DNA from: Streptomyces shenzhenensis | GTDB lineage: Bacteria > Actinomycetota > Actinomycetes > Streptomycetales > Streptomycetaceae | Length of the DNA stretch: 64,000 nucleotides | Direction: 5' to 3' | Assembly: GCF_003688995.1 (NCBI RefSeq) | Contig: NZ_PENI01000019.1 | Coordinates: forward strand, 1-64,000 | In this document: one piece after another, positions 26,501-34,313 of the stretch | Layout: every line of letters begins with the position of its first letter | Position numbering within the stretch: position 1 is the stretch's first letter | Program-made: the position numbers and the translations under genes | Notes under the pieces: generated by a model | Databases searched by the model: none | What the model saw: only the letters and a program-made list of their open reading frames with translations | What the model was told of the DNA's origin: nothing

Positions 26501-29276
26501 CCGGGTCGTCGCGGAGCGCGACTGGCGCGAGCACCGTGATGTCGGTACGGCCGGTGAGGCGGGCGATCAGGGTCTGCAGCGCCGCCAGGACGAAGGCGTG
26601 CGTGGTGGTGCCGGCTCGAGCGGCCGCTTCGTCGACACGGGCCAGCAGCGCCGTGTCCAGCCGGTGCTCGATCTTGGCGCCGGTGAAGGAACGCACCGCC
26701 GGGCGGGGCAGGTCGGCCGGCAGCTCCACGTCGGTGTCGATGCCGTCCAGCCGGGTGGTCCAGTGGTCGAGCAGCGCGGCGCGGCCGGCCGGGTCTGCCG
26801 CGGCCCGCCGGGCCCTGCGCAGGTGAGCGGAGAAGCGGCTTGCCGGGGCGGGCGCGGAACCGCCCAGGAGGTGCGCGAGGTCGTCGGCGACAACCGCCGC
26901 CGACCAGCCGTCGAAGACCAAGTGGTGGACGGCGACGACGAGTTCCCACTCGTCGTCGCCCAGCCGCAGCAGAGTTGCCGCGAGCAGCGGGCCCGCCGCG
27001 GGGTCGAACACGGTACGGCCCCGGGCGGCGGCCAGTTCGCCGCGCCGGACCTCGCGTTCGGCGGTCGGCAGGACGGTCAGGTCGTGGGCGTCGACTTGAC
27101 CGTCCTGCGCCGGGCCACCGAAGACCATCAGCGGCCCGTCGTCCGTCTGCGCGAAGACCGCGCGCAGCGCCTCGTGCCGCTCGGCCAGGTGCCGCAGGGC
27201 GTCCGTCACGGACGCCGGATCGACGGGGCCGGTGACGCGGTAACGCAGGCCCAGGGTGTTCATGGGTGTGCCGGGCTGGAGCTGTTCGGCGAGCCAGGCG
27301 TCCTGCTGGAAGGCGGTGAGCGGCAGCAGTTCGTCGGAAACCGAGGCGGTCGCGTCGTTGGCCGCGCTTTCAGGTTCGGGCGAGTGGGGAAGCGCGTTCG
27401 GCCGGGTGACCGGACCAGTGGGCCTGCCTGCGTCCGCCAGCATGACCGACAGGGCTGCCGCGGTGGGGTTGGCGTACAGGTCCGCGAGGGTGAGGCGGAC
27501 TCGGAACGTCCGCTCGACGCGGGTGAGAATGCGGATCGCGGTCAGGGAGTTGGCGCCGAGCAGGAAGACGGAGTCGTCCGGGCCGACCGACCCCACGCCC
27601 AGCACGTCGCCTATCAGCCCGGCGACGGCCCGTCCGGTCCCGGTCGACTGGCCCGGCGCCGCGTCGCCGGCGGTCGCGGGGAAGGGGAGGGCGGCCAGTG
27701 CTTCGGCGTCCACCTTGCCGCGGGAGTTGAGCGGGAACGCCTCGACCGGGACGAGCCGGGAGGGCACCGCGTAAGCGGGCAGCCTGTCCGTCAGCTGTGC
27801 GGCCAGTTCGGTCAGATCCTGGTCGTCGAGGGCGACCGGTCCCGCGGCCACGTCTCCGGCCGCCAGCAGATAGCCGACGAGCATGGCCCGCCCGGCGTCG
27901 TAGCGTACGACGGCGTCGCGGACGCGCGGGTCGGTCAGGAGGACCTGCTCGACCTCGGTGGGCTCGACCCGGAAGCCGCGGACCTTGATCTGGCGGTCCA
28001 TCCGGCCCAGGTGGACAAGGCTGCCGTCGGGCAACCGCCGTACCCGGTCGCCGGTGCGGTAGTAACGGACGCCGTCAGGGCCGACGCAGAACCGCTCGGC
28101 GGTCAGTTCGGGAAGGTTGACATACCCGGCGCCGACGGTCGGACCACCGATGTACAGCTCGCCCTCCTCGCCGGGCGCTGTGGGGCCCTCTGCGCCCATG
28201 ATCTGGACCAGGATGCCGGGCAGCGGGTGGCCGATGGCCGCGGGCGCGTCCTCGGCCCGCTCCGCGGTGCCCGGACCCGCCAGGTCCGCCCAGGTCGCGA
28301 CCACGGTGGTCTCGGTGGGGCCGTAGACGTTGACGAGCCGCACCGGGGAGCCGCGGTGCAGCCGCCGCCAGTCGGCGACGCGGTCCTGCCGGATCTGCTC
28401 GCCGCCGACACTGACGATGCGGGCGGAGGCGGGCAGCCGCACTCCGTTCTGCACCATGGTGTCGACGACCTCGTGCCAGTACGCCGTCGGTATGTGCAGC
28501 AGGGTGAGGCCCAGCTCGCCGCACCAGTCGAGGAACGCGCCGGGGGACGACAGCGGCTCCTCGGGCCGTATGACGACGGTGGCGCCCGCGTACAGCGGCG
28601 GGAAGATCTCCTCGATGCTGCCGTCGAACGCGATGGAGGAGAACTGAAGCACCCGGTCGCCGGGGCCGAGGCCGTACCCGGCGGCTATCTCCCGGCTGAA
28701 GTGGTCCAGCGCCCTTTTCGGGATGGCGACGCCCTTGGGCTGCCCGGTGCTTCCCGAGGTGTGAATGACGTACGCGATTGCGTCCGGTCCGGTGCTCGGG
28801 CCGGTGTCCGTACCGGACTCCGCCGACCGGGGCGCGGGCTCGTCCGCCGCCTCCGGCGCGGGCGTGCCCGGGGCCGGCAGTACCCGTAGCCCGGCGGCCT
28901 CGAACGCACTCGCCCAGAGCTCGGGCGCGATCACGGCGTTGAGCCTGCCGCGCTCGGCGACGGACCGCAGCCGCTCGTCCGGGTCCGCCGGGTCGAGCGG
29001 TACGAAGGCGGCTCCAGCCAGCAGCAGACCGAACATCGCCACTACCGTGGCCGGGCCGCGCCTGGCACACAGGCCGACCGAGTCGCCCGGCTGGACACCC
29101 GAGCGGCGCAGTTCCGCGGCGTAGTGGGTGGCGGCCGCGTATAAGCGCCGGTACGTCAGCTCGTCCGGGCCGTCGATGATCGCAACGGCGTCGGGGCGGC
29201 TCCGTGCATGCTGCGCGAGGGCCGTCACGACGCCGAGGGCGGTCGGTGTGACGGTGGGGGTGGGGGTGGCGAGCAC
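20502..29276 (-). CDS. Two-module NRPS fused to an MFS transporter and methyltransferase (A-T-C-A-T-TE-MFS-MT)
   Basis: 2,924 residues in one frame from GTG 29276 (GAGGA upstream). Domains by rough residue: A1 15-520 (TSGSTGQPKG, YRTGDRVR), T1 with GANS (Ser577), C with HHLVFDG (784-790), A2 1125-1640 (TSGTTGLPKG, NSYGVTE), T2 with LGGDS (Ser1687), TE 1765-1990 with YGHCHG (Cys1835 replacing Ser), an MFS_3/EntS-like 12-helix transporter 2040-2450, and an NRPS-type methyltransferase 2530-2760 (VLEIGVGSGAFLVRIAP, NELTRYRYDVVL). No starter C domain, so A1 loads. By hand the A-domain pockets read DGEHVVVVVK (A1, unassigned) and DVGELVSVDK (A2, close to Orn codes). Codon 45 is TTA. Likely product: an exported, methylated dipeptide. 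Confidence 0.92.
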   Translation of the reverse strand: MLATPTPTVTPTALGVVTALAQHARSRPDAVAIIDGPDELTYRRLYAAATHYAAELRRSGVQPGDSVGLCARRGPATVVAMFGLLLAGAAFVPLDPADPDERLRSVAERGRLNAVIAPELWASAFEAAGLRVLPAPGTPAPEAADEPAPRSAESGTDTGPSTGPDAIAYVIHTSGSTGQPKGVAIPKRALDHFSREIAAGYGLGPGDRVLQFSSIAFDGSIEEIFPPLYAGATVVIRPEEPLSSPGAFLDWCGELGLTLLHIPTAYWHEVVDTMVQNGVRLPASARIVSVGGEQIRQDRVADWRRLHRGSPVRLVNVYGPTETTVVATWADLAGPGTAERAEDAPAAIGHPLPGILVQIMGAEGPTAPGEEGELYIGGPTVGAGYVNLPELTAERFCVGPDGVRYYRTGDRVRRLPDGSLVHLGRMDRQIKVRGFRVEPTEVEQVLLTDPRVRDAVVRYDAGRAMLVGYLLAAGDVAAGPVALDDQDLTELAAQLTDRLPAYAVPSRLVPVEAFPLNSRGKVDAEALAALPFPATAGDAAPGQSTGTGRAVAGLIGDVLGVGSVGPDDSVFLLGANSLTAIRILTRVERTFRVRLTLADLYANPTAAALSVMLADAGRPTGPVTRPNALPHSPEPESAANDATASVSDELLPLTAFQQDAWLAEQLQPGTPMNTLGLRYRVTGPVDPASVTDALRHLAERHEALRAVFAQTDDGPLMVFGGPAQDGQVDAHDLTVLPTAEREVRRGELAAARGRTVFDPAAGPLLAATLLRLGDDEWELVVAVHHLVFDGWSAAVVADDLAHLLGGSAPAPASRFSAHLRRARRAAADPAGRAALLDHWTTRLDGIDTDVELPADLPRPAVRSFTGAKIEHRLDTALLARVDEAAARAGTTTHAFVLAALQTLIARLTGRTDITVLAPVALRDDPASEHGVGAFINILPLRTDLSGDPDFRTALRRATGTVVDALSHPDQSLAELVRALPVRPRADRSPLTQVMLIVVNTPAAMADHGPVTVEHLGDTFPGTTKLDLTVMLDFPPAGPVLSVEYATELFHRATAQRLLESLLTLLRGALDDPAAAISRLPLLSAERRREVLAAGGAAQATAATAQDTSGTFGRGGVHTLIEEHTRRAPNAPAVTHEGRHWSYAELDDEAERLARRLRAAGVGAGDRVGIHMNRGPLVYAAMLAAWKAGAAYVPLDPRHPAERLRHMFTDSGARALLTDGPAEFPVPDGIPVLRATRAGADHATAPETEDTSGAAVGHPAATPADADLAAATRGGLDDPAYIIYTSGTTGLPKGVVVSHRNLCHAVAMWQETYELTPGLSHLQAANSSFDVFVGETLRALGTGGRIVVCPHETLLDPAELYALFRAEQVNVAELVPTVLRGLLEQAERAPGAPGLLPDLRLLAVGAEKWYVHEYRRALALVGPGGRVVNSYGVTEATVDNAYFEGDVDAEPAQAPLPIGRPYPGNHLYVLDSHGKPLPFGVPGELWIGGAGVAVGYHDRPALTEERFQRDPFSPVPGARMYRTGDGARLRADGLTEFLGRLDDQIKINGHRIELDEVEAALAAQPEVRAAAAALWPDSRGVTRLVGYAVPADPERPPSAAALRRGVQEILPHYAIPSQTLLLPALPLSANGKVDRKALPQPPDHLGGTGERVLPRTRTEKELAVLFGEVLGRASIALDDGFFELGGDSFAALRLVRLVEHRCGVRVALLDLYRNATVEGLAEHIGQRTGAATGAEGARATASAVGGEGSLLERLTPAADGPAAATLVCIPYSGGHALAFEPVARALPDTWSLYALQSPGRDWSRPDESALPFDELIDRCLDEMRELPGPLYLYGHCHGSAITVELGLRAEEAGLPLAGVAIGAMFPMARLPGRFFDWVYRNFPVDRLVSDRAILEEIRALGGGMSEFDDPAEYAFAMRAVRHDERGSEDFYARSLSAPRARVLKAPLLSVVGSKDRVTELYTERFHEWEHYADDVELAVIPKAGHGFLKHQPEELAAEVVTWAGRTTDTTGIAPRGAVPDGTGKPRTRRSAPPPVSSAPGPKPGLGRFAVVAAGQFVSTVAGALSQLVLSLWAYQQTGQVTAFAFVTAVSLLPGLLIGPLAGVVADRYDRRKVMLGSDLAAGLATLAMIGLIAGDSVNMLYVYLLCGLTSVTSAFQRPAYLAAVAQLVPKPFLGHAGGVTQLGTGAGALFAPMLGAGLLSVVSLPTILFIDAASFAVAVATLLMVRFPDRLFRRREESVRSEMLNGWRYITRRPGLKSVLWYFIVDHALYAAGFTLITPLILVEYDVSTLGMVLSAGGLGALLGSLAMSVWGGTRRRTDGMLLFMAANNVGLLVIGLAGSPWMLVVGMFGMAFTESLINGHWIALLQRKVGLELQGRVLAIFLTVVTSAIPLGNLAIGPLADHVFRPMLMPGGALADTLGPVLGTGPGRGLALVIISSGLLLTVWTVRSWFNRKLRFVEDALPDAVPDAEIEDRDTEQARADERLRRLAAGLPPTGAAVVTGTAGSSVRAADTASAVDAAVAAAEEEWLTTWRSVYDASYAGSWDAMGEDFTGWNSSYDGSAIPVAEMREWRDAAVERILAAAPRRVLEIGVGSGAFLVRIAPHCERYVGTDLSPLAVATLDRQLEAHPALRQRVELHARPAHLTDDLPAGSFDTVVINSVVQYFPSDAYLTAVLTGVLRLLAPGGRVFIGDVRNLRLQECFTAGVQQRRALAGTAAATLRVLVDRAIESENELLLDPQYFADFAGRCGDVAAVDIRTKRGVADNELTRYRYDVVLTKAPVSVVELATAPAVAWGSTVATLEELATRLADAETVLPLRVTGVPNARLLDDLSALDRLPGAGMVRRSAAGSPAPDPEEFHRLGARHGLWTATTWSQAGDDCIDVLFGPPDAKPDDAFTGLFPPLPPANRRLANTPSALALQAGPSE

Positions 29277-29338
29277 GGGGGATCCTCGGGTTCGGCCGTG
29301 ATGAGCAAGGGAGGGAGAGGCGGGTGCCGCGCGAGCCG

Positions 29339-30415
29339 TCAGACGTGTTGTGGGGCCGGCTCTCGGCGGCGCAGCAGGTAGCCCAGTTCCAGCGCGGTGG
29401 AGTCGACGCTCGCGTCGGGGTGGGCGAAGTCGACCACGTCGAGCTGAGCCCGGTCGAACAGGTCGTCCCAGAACGCGCGCTTCTCCAGCCGCTGTTCGGT
29501 GATGACGTGCAGCAGGAAGTAGGGGTTGTAGTACGACAGACCGAGTGCGTGGCTCATGGTCCGGGGGTCGTCCAGTTGTTGGTCCACCTCGATGACCAGC
29601 CAGTACGCGCCCGGGTAGGTGTTCATGGTCTTGCGCAGCAGTTCCGTCACCGCCGCCTCGCTCTCCTGCTCCAGCATCTCCTGGAGCACGAAAGCGGTCA
29701 GGAAGCAGAGCGTTCCGTCAGTCGGCAGCTCGACGGAGACAGCGTCGGCGGCACGTCCCCGGTGGATCGTGACGCGGTCGGACAGCCCTTCGGCCTCGAC
29801 GCGTTCCTCGGCCAGCCGGCTGCCCACCTCGTCGGGCTCGATACCCACGGCGCGCAGGCCTGGACGGCGCCGGACAAGCTCGGTCAGGAACGCGGCGTCT
29901 CCGCAGCCGAGGTCGACCACGGTGAGGTCCTGCGCGGGCAGGGTGTTCAGGAGTCGGTCGGCCAGTGGCAGCGCGTCGAACATGCTCATGCCGCACGAAC
30001 CGGCGCCGACCTTGGCCCCGTCGCGGGTCGCGAACGGGGCACCGTGCTTGAGCACCTCGCCGAGCTGTCCGAACGTCTGGGCGTACCCGCCCACCAGCAG
30101 CGTGTACCAGGGCTGGAAGGGCTCGAGTGCCTTCGCCTTCTCAGTGAGATGCCAGCCCTCCTGCGCCCCCTTTGCACGCTGTGCGAAGTAGCCCTCGTTG
30201 GCGAGGTAGAGGCAGAGTCCCGCGAAGCGTTCGGCGTCCAGGCCGTGCCGCTCGGCGATGGCGGCGGAGGTGAGGCCGGGTTCGGCCTTCACGGTCTGGT
30301 ACACGCCGTTGTCCAGCATCGTGTACAGCGCATGGGCGAGGGCGAGATGACGGATCGGCTGGATCGCCTCGACGAGCCGGTGCTCAAAATCCGTCTCTAC
30401 TGCGGGGTTGTTCAT
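29339..30415 (-). CDS. SAM-dependent 2-oxo acid C-methyltransferase (2-ketoarginine methyltransferase-like)
   Basis: 358 residues, ATG 30415 after AGAGGG. An N-terminal helical dimerisation domain (AIQPIRHLALAHALYTMLDN) and a Rossmann domain with SAM motif VVDLGCGDAAFL near residue 165. The layout resembles enzymes that methylate the beta-carbon of 2-oxo acids (MrsA on 2-ketoarginine, MppJ on phenylpyruvate), and the N-terminus looks most like the ketoarginine group from memory. It lies between an aminotransferase and an NRPS with an Orn/Arg-like A domain, which fits making 3-methylarginine or a relative. Fold and cofactor are firm; substrate is inference. Confidence 0.75.
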   Translation of the reverse strand: MNNPAVETDFEHRLVEAIQPIRHLALAHALYTMLDNGVYQTVKAEPGLTSAAIAERHGLDAERFAGLCLYLANEGYFAQRAKGAQEGWHLTEKAKALEPFQPWYTLLVGGYAQTFGQLGEVLKHGAPFATRDGAKVGAGSCGMSMFDALPLADRLLNTLPAQDLTVVDLGCGDAAFLTELVRRRPGLRAVGIEPDEVGSRLAEERVEAEGLSDRVTIHRGRAADAVSVELPTDGTLCFLTAFVLQEMLEQESEAAVTELLRKTMNTYPGAYWLVIEVDQQLDDPRTMSHALGLSYYNPYFLLHVITEQRLEKRAFWDDLFDRAQLDVVDFAHPDASVDSTALELGYLLRRREPAPQHV

Positions 30416-30467
30416 GACCCTCTTTTCAGGAAGCTGCGGGCGTGGTGCGGTGCGGGATGTGTGGCGG

Positions 30468-31493
30468 TCATGGACCGGGGAAGGGATCGGCCGCGTCCAA
30501 CGCGTCGATGAGCTCGCCGAGTTCGTCGCGGGTGCCGACGGAGATCCGGAGCCATCCGGTCAGACCGAGCTCGCCGCAGTCCCGTACCCACACGTTCTGC
30601 TCGGCCAGTCGCCGGGTGACCTCTGCCGAGGACAGTCCGTCGCGGGTGCGGGCGACGACGAAGTTGGCGTGGGTGTCGCGCGCCTCCGCGAACACCGGGT
30701 GCGCGTGCAGCGCCTTCACGTAGTACGGACGTTCGGTCAACACCTGGTCACGCAGCTTGAGTTGGTGCCCAGGGTCGTCAAGGGCGCCGGCGAGGGCGTG
30801 CAGGGCAACGGAGTCGACCGAGTGGAAGCGCTGGTTTCCGCGCAGCCGACTGATGAGTCCGGGTGCGCCGATCAGCGCGCCGAGCCGGACACCGGCGAGG
30901 CCGTGGCTCTTGGAGAAGCTGCGGAACATCAGCAGGCGGGGATGAGTGTCCAGCGGGTACGGATCGGTCAGCGTCCCCTGGAGGTCCGGGCCGGCGAACG
31001 CGGCATATGTCGTGTCAAGGAAGGCCAGTTCCGCCTCGGCAACCACCGCGTCGACCCAGGCGGAGTCGAACAGGTGGCCGGTCGGGTTGTGCGGCTGGGC
31101 GATGAACACGGCGCCCTGGCCGGCGAGTTCGGCCGGGGAGACGGTCGGTTCCCAGTGCTCGTCGAGTGAGATCGGCCGCGCCGTCCGGCCGAGGACCGCG
31201 GCCCGGTCGGAGTAGGAGTCGAACCCGGGCGAGACGAACCACGCGGTGTCGACCAGGGTCAGGACCAGGTCTACGGCCTCGTCCACACCGTTGGTCAAGA
31301 GCACGGAGGCGGGGTCCACGCCGTTCTCTCGGGCGACGGCCTCCGACACCTCGCTCAGCAGCCCTCGCGGATAACGGTGGAGATCGGCGGCGTTGGCGGC
31401 GACTCGGGCGACGGCCACGGGAGAAGGCCCGCCCGCGCACTCGTTCCAGTCGAGGCGGAGCCCGGCGACCCCGCCTTGAACCATGCTTTGCAT
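30468..31493 (-). CDS. PLP-dependent aminotransferase (HisC-like)
   Basis: 341 residues from ATG 31493 (GGAG 6 bases upstream); the frame is open further upstream but only low-complexity sequence lies there. Fold type I aminotransferase of the HisC/CobD group: LDWNECAGGPSPVAVARV, TNGVDEAVDLVLTLVDTAW, AQPHNPTGHLFD and the PLP-lysine motif FRSFSKSHGLAGVRLG. It heads the operon with the methyltransferase (52-base gap) and NRPS (62-base gap). A likely job is to interconvert the amino acid and 2-oxo acid before and after beta-methylation. A housekeeping HisC role is unlikely given the context. Confidence 0.82.
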   Translation of the reverse strand: MQSMVQGGVAGLRLDWNECAGGPSPVAVARVAANAADLHRYPRGLLSEVSEAVARENGVDPASVLLTNGVDEAVDLVLTLVDTAWFVSPGFDSYSDRAAVLGRTARPISLDEHWEPTVSPAELAGQGAVFIAQPHNPTGHLFDSAWVDAVVAEAELAFLDTTYAAFAGPDLQGTLTDPYPLDTHPRLLMFRSFSKSHGLAGVRLGALIGAPGLISRLRGNQRFHSVDSVALHALAGALDDPGHQLKLRDQVLTERPYYVKALHAHPVFAEARDTHANFVVARTRDGLSSAEVTRRLAEQNVWVRDCGELGLTGWLRISVGTRDELGELIDALDAADPFPGP

Positions 31494-31704
31494 AGTGCTC
31501 CGTCCATGGGCTGTTCGCGTCACGAAAACAGTTCCGAGCGAACGTGAACTCGCAGGCACCGAGGCCTGAACAGCCGTGTTTCCAAGGGGAAATAGAGATC
31601 TTGCCTGTCGCCCCACGCGCCGGCCGTCCGCCACGCGCGCGTGGGTGCGTGCGTGCGGGGGAGACTGTGACACGACAGAGGACGGGATGGGTACATAGGT
31701 CTGC
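31494..31704. promoter_or_regulatory. Divergent promoter region between the NRPS operon and treY
   Basis: 211 bases with local AT enrichment (31575-31605) that must hold both promoters. Arms GGCTGTTC (31509-31516) and GAACAGCC (31568-31575) flank a 51-base spacer, and CCACGCGCGCGTGG (31631-31644) is a perfect palindrome. No clear -35/-10 could be fixed. Confidence 0.5.
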
Positions 31705-34131
31705 ATGACAGATGTCCCTATGCCGGCCGGGCGGTCCGCACCGGGGGTGCCCACGGCCACCTACCGGCTCCAGGTGCAGCCCGGGTTTCCGTTCGCGGCG
31801 GCCGCGGCCGCCGTGCCGCATCTGGCCTCGCTCGGCGTGTCGCATCTGCATCTGTCCCCCGTCCTGGAGGCCGTGCCGGGCTCCGCGCACGGCTACGACG
31901 TGGTGGACCACGCGCGCGTACGGGGTGAGCTGGGCGGTGAGGAGGGCCTGCGGGCGCTCGCACGGACCGCGCGGGAGCACGGGCTCGGCCTCGTCGTGGA
32001 CATCGTGCCCAACCACATGGCGCTGGCCCCGCGCCACAACCGCGCCCTGTGGGAGGTGCTGCGGGAGGGTCCCGCGTCGCCGTACGCGCGCTGGTTCGAC
32101 ATCGACTGGACGGCGGCCCAGGGCGGGCAACTGCTGCTGCCGGTCCTCGGCGGTCCGCTCGGCGCGGAGATCTCGCATCTGGTGGTGGACGGCGACGTGC
32201 TGCGCTACCACGACCATGCCTTCCCGCTGCGCGAGGGCACGGCGCACCTGCCGCTGCCCCGGCTGCTGGACGCCCAGTGGTACCGGCCGGTGTGGTGGCG
32301 GCTGGCCCGTACGGAACTCAACTACCGGCGTTTCTTCAGCATCTCCGAACTCATCGGCGTACGGGTGGAGGACCCGGAGGTGTTCGAGGCCACCCACGCG
32401 AAGATCCTCCAGCTGCTGCGCGAGGGCGTGGTCGACGGGCTGCGGGTCGACCACCCCGACGGCCTCGCCGACCCCGACGGCTATCTGCGGCGGCTGCACG
32501 AGGCGGCCGGCGGGCGCTGGACCGTCGTCGAGAAGATCCTGGCCGACGGGGAACGGCTGCCCGCCTCCTGGCCCGTCGCAGGGACCACCGGCTACGACGC
32601 CCTCCGGCACGTCGACGGCCTGTTCACGGACCCGGCGGGCGCCGGCGAACTGCTCGGCCACTACCGGCGGTTCGCGGCGCCGCGCACGGACCGGGGCGGC
32701 GACTGGGACGCCACGGTGCGGCGGGCCGCGCACGAGGTGCTCTCGCACGAGCTGGCCGCCGAGACGGACCGGCTGACCCGGGTGGCGAGCCGGCTGTGCG
32801 CCGCCTCCCCGGACCCCGCGCTGCGCGACCGCGCGCCCTGGGCGCTGCGCACCGCGCTGCGGGAGCTGCTGGTCCGGCTGCGGGTGTACCGGCCGTACGG
32901 CTCCGGGGACACGGCCCTGGTGGTCACCCGGGAGGCCGCCGCCGAGGCCCGGCACGCCTTCGCCGTGCCCGAGGAGGGGGAGGCGGTGGACGTCGTGCGC
33001 GGCCTGCTGCTGGGACCGCCCGCGGACGGGACGCCCGGCGCCGGTCCGGACCTCACCGAGTTCCGGGCGCGGTTCGCGCAGACCGCGTCGGCGCTGCGCG
33101 CCAAGTCCGTGGAGGACACCGCGTTCTACCGGTACGTGCCGCTGCTGTCCGCGACCGAGGTCGGCGGCGATCCGGGCCGCCCGGCCGTGTCCCCCAAGGA
33201 CTTCCACGCGTACTGCGCGCGCGTGCAGCGCGACTGGCCGGGCACCGGGACCGTGGTGTCGACGCACGACACCAAGCGCAGCGCCGATGTGCGTGCCGCG
33301 CTGGCCGTGCTCACCGAGTGCCCGCGGCGGTGGGCGGACGTCCTCGCCGAGGTGAGCCGCGACGCCGCCGTGATGCCGGACGCGCAGCTCGCCTGGGCGG
33401 CCTGGCAGACGGTGTTCGGGCTGGGCCCGGCGGACCCGGAGCGGGTCGGGCAGGCGCTGCTGAAGCACGCGCGCGAGGCGGGCCTGCACACCGGCTGGAC
33501 GGAGCGGGACACGGCGTACGAGGAGGCGGTGGCGGCGTTCGTCGCGGCCGGGCCGTGCGGTGCGCCCGGCGCGCGTGTGGCCGCCCTCCGGGACTCCCTG
33601 GCGGCGCACGTGCGGGCGAACGTCCTCGGCACCGCCCTGGTCCATCTGACGATGCCCGGGGTGCCGGACCTGTACCAGGGCACGGAGGACGAGTACCGGG
33701 CGCTGGTGGACCCGGACAACCGGCGGCCGGTGCGGTTCCCGGCCGGGGAGACCGCCGGGTCCGTGGAGCCCCTGGAGCCGGGGCGGTCCGGGGAGAAGGC
33801 CGCGGTGACGGCGGCGGCACTGCGGCTGCGCGCGCGCCGTCCGGACGTCTTCGGGGACGCGGCGACGTACGCGCCGCTGGCCGCGGAGGGCCCGGCCGCG
33901 GCGCACTGTCTGGCGTTCGCGCGGTCCGGGGAGGTGGTGACCGCGGTGACGCGGCTGTCGCTGCGGCTGGCGGAGGCAGGCGGCTGGCGCGACACGCGGC
34001 TCGCGCTTCCGCCGGGCCGCTGGGCGGACGTGCTGGCCCCGGAGCGCACGTTCGACGGCCACGCGCGCGTGGCGGACCTGTTCGGGCCGGGACCGGTGGC
34101 CCTGCTGGAGCGGGCCGGCGGGACGGACTGA
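31705..34131 (+). CDS. treY: Maltooligosyltrehalose synthase (TreY)
   Basis: 808 residues, typical for TreY. A GH13 enzyme that turns the reducing-end alpha-1,4 bond of maltodextrins into alpha-1,1, creating a trehalose end. Seen are PTATYRLQVQPGFPFAAAAA, SPVLEAVPGSAHGYDVVDHA, DIVPNHMA, the catalytic region DGLRVDHPDGLADP, VEKILADGE and STHDTKRSADVRAAL. It pairs with treZ 2.3 kb downstream. The ribosome binding site before the ATG is weak. The debranching partner TreX/GlgX is not in the window. Confidence 0.96.
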   Translation: MTDVPMPAGRSAPGVPTATYRLQVQPGFPFAAAAAAVPHLASLGVSHLHLSPVLEAVPGSAHGYDVVDHARVRGELGGEEGLRALARTAREHGLGLVVDIVPNHMALAPRHNRALWEVLREGPASPYARWFDIDWTAAQGGQLLLPVLGGPLGAEISHLVVDGDVLRYHDHAFPLREGTAHLPLPRLLDAQWYRPVWWRLARTELNYRRFFSISELIGVRVEDPEVFEATHAKILQLLREGVVDGLRVDHPDGLADPDGYLRRLHEAAGGRWTVVEKILADGERLPASWPVAGTTGYDALRHVDGLFTDPAGAGELLGHYRRFAAPRTDRGGDWDATVRRAAHEVLSHELAAETDRLTRVASRLCAASPDPALRDRAPWALRTALRELLVRLRVYRPYGSGDTALVVTREAAAEARHAFAVPEEGEAVDVVRGLLLGPPADGTPGAGPDLTEFRARFAQTASALRAKSVEDTAFYRYVPLLSATEVGGDPGRPAVSPKDFHAYCARVQRDWPGTGTVVSTHDTKRSADVRAALAVLTECPRRWADVLAEVSRDAAVMPDAQLAWAAWQTVFGLGPADPERVGQALLKHAREAGLHTGWTERDTAYEEAVAAFVAAGPCGAPGARVAALRDSLAAHVRANVLGTALVHLTMPGVPDLYQGTEDEYRALVDPDNRRPVRFPAGETAGSVEPLEPGRSGEKAAVTAAALRLRARRPDVFGDAATYAPLAAEGPAAAHCLAFARSGEVVTAVTRLSLRLAEAGGWRDTRLALPPGRWADVLAPERTFDGHARVADLFGPGPVALLERAGGTD

Positions 34132-34313
34132 AGCCGTCACGTCCCTTGGTGCGGCGCCCCGGCCATGACCGTGCGCCAGGGCGGACGCAGGTCACGTTCG
34201 TCCATGTCACAGGAGGTCGGGCCACCTCGTCCCGGGGGTGGAGCCCCGGACCCGGCGGCGCCGCACCGGAGCCCGAGCCTCCGCGGTGTCGTCCTTGACA
34301 GTTCCCCGCTGTC

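Noticed and set aside
23769..28889. A 1,706-codon open frame on the plus strand, opposite the NRPS
   Set aside because: It is the antisense shadow of the NRPS, produced by high GC at third positions; its translation is low in complexity and matches no family, while the minus strand shows all NRPS motifs.
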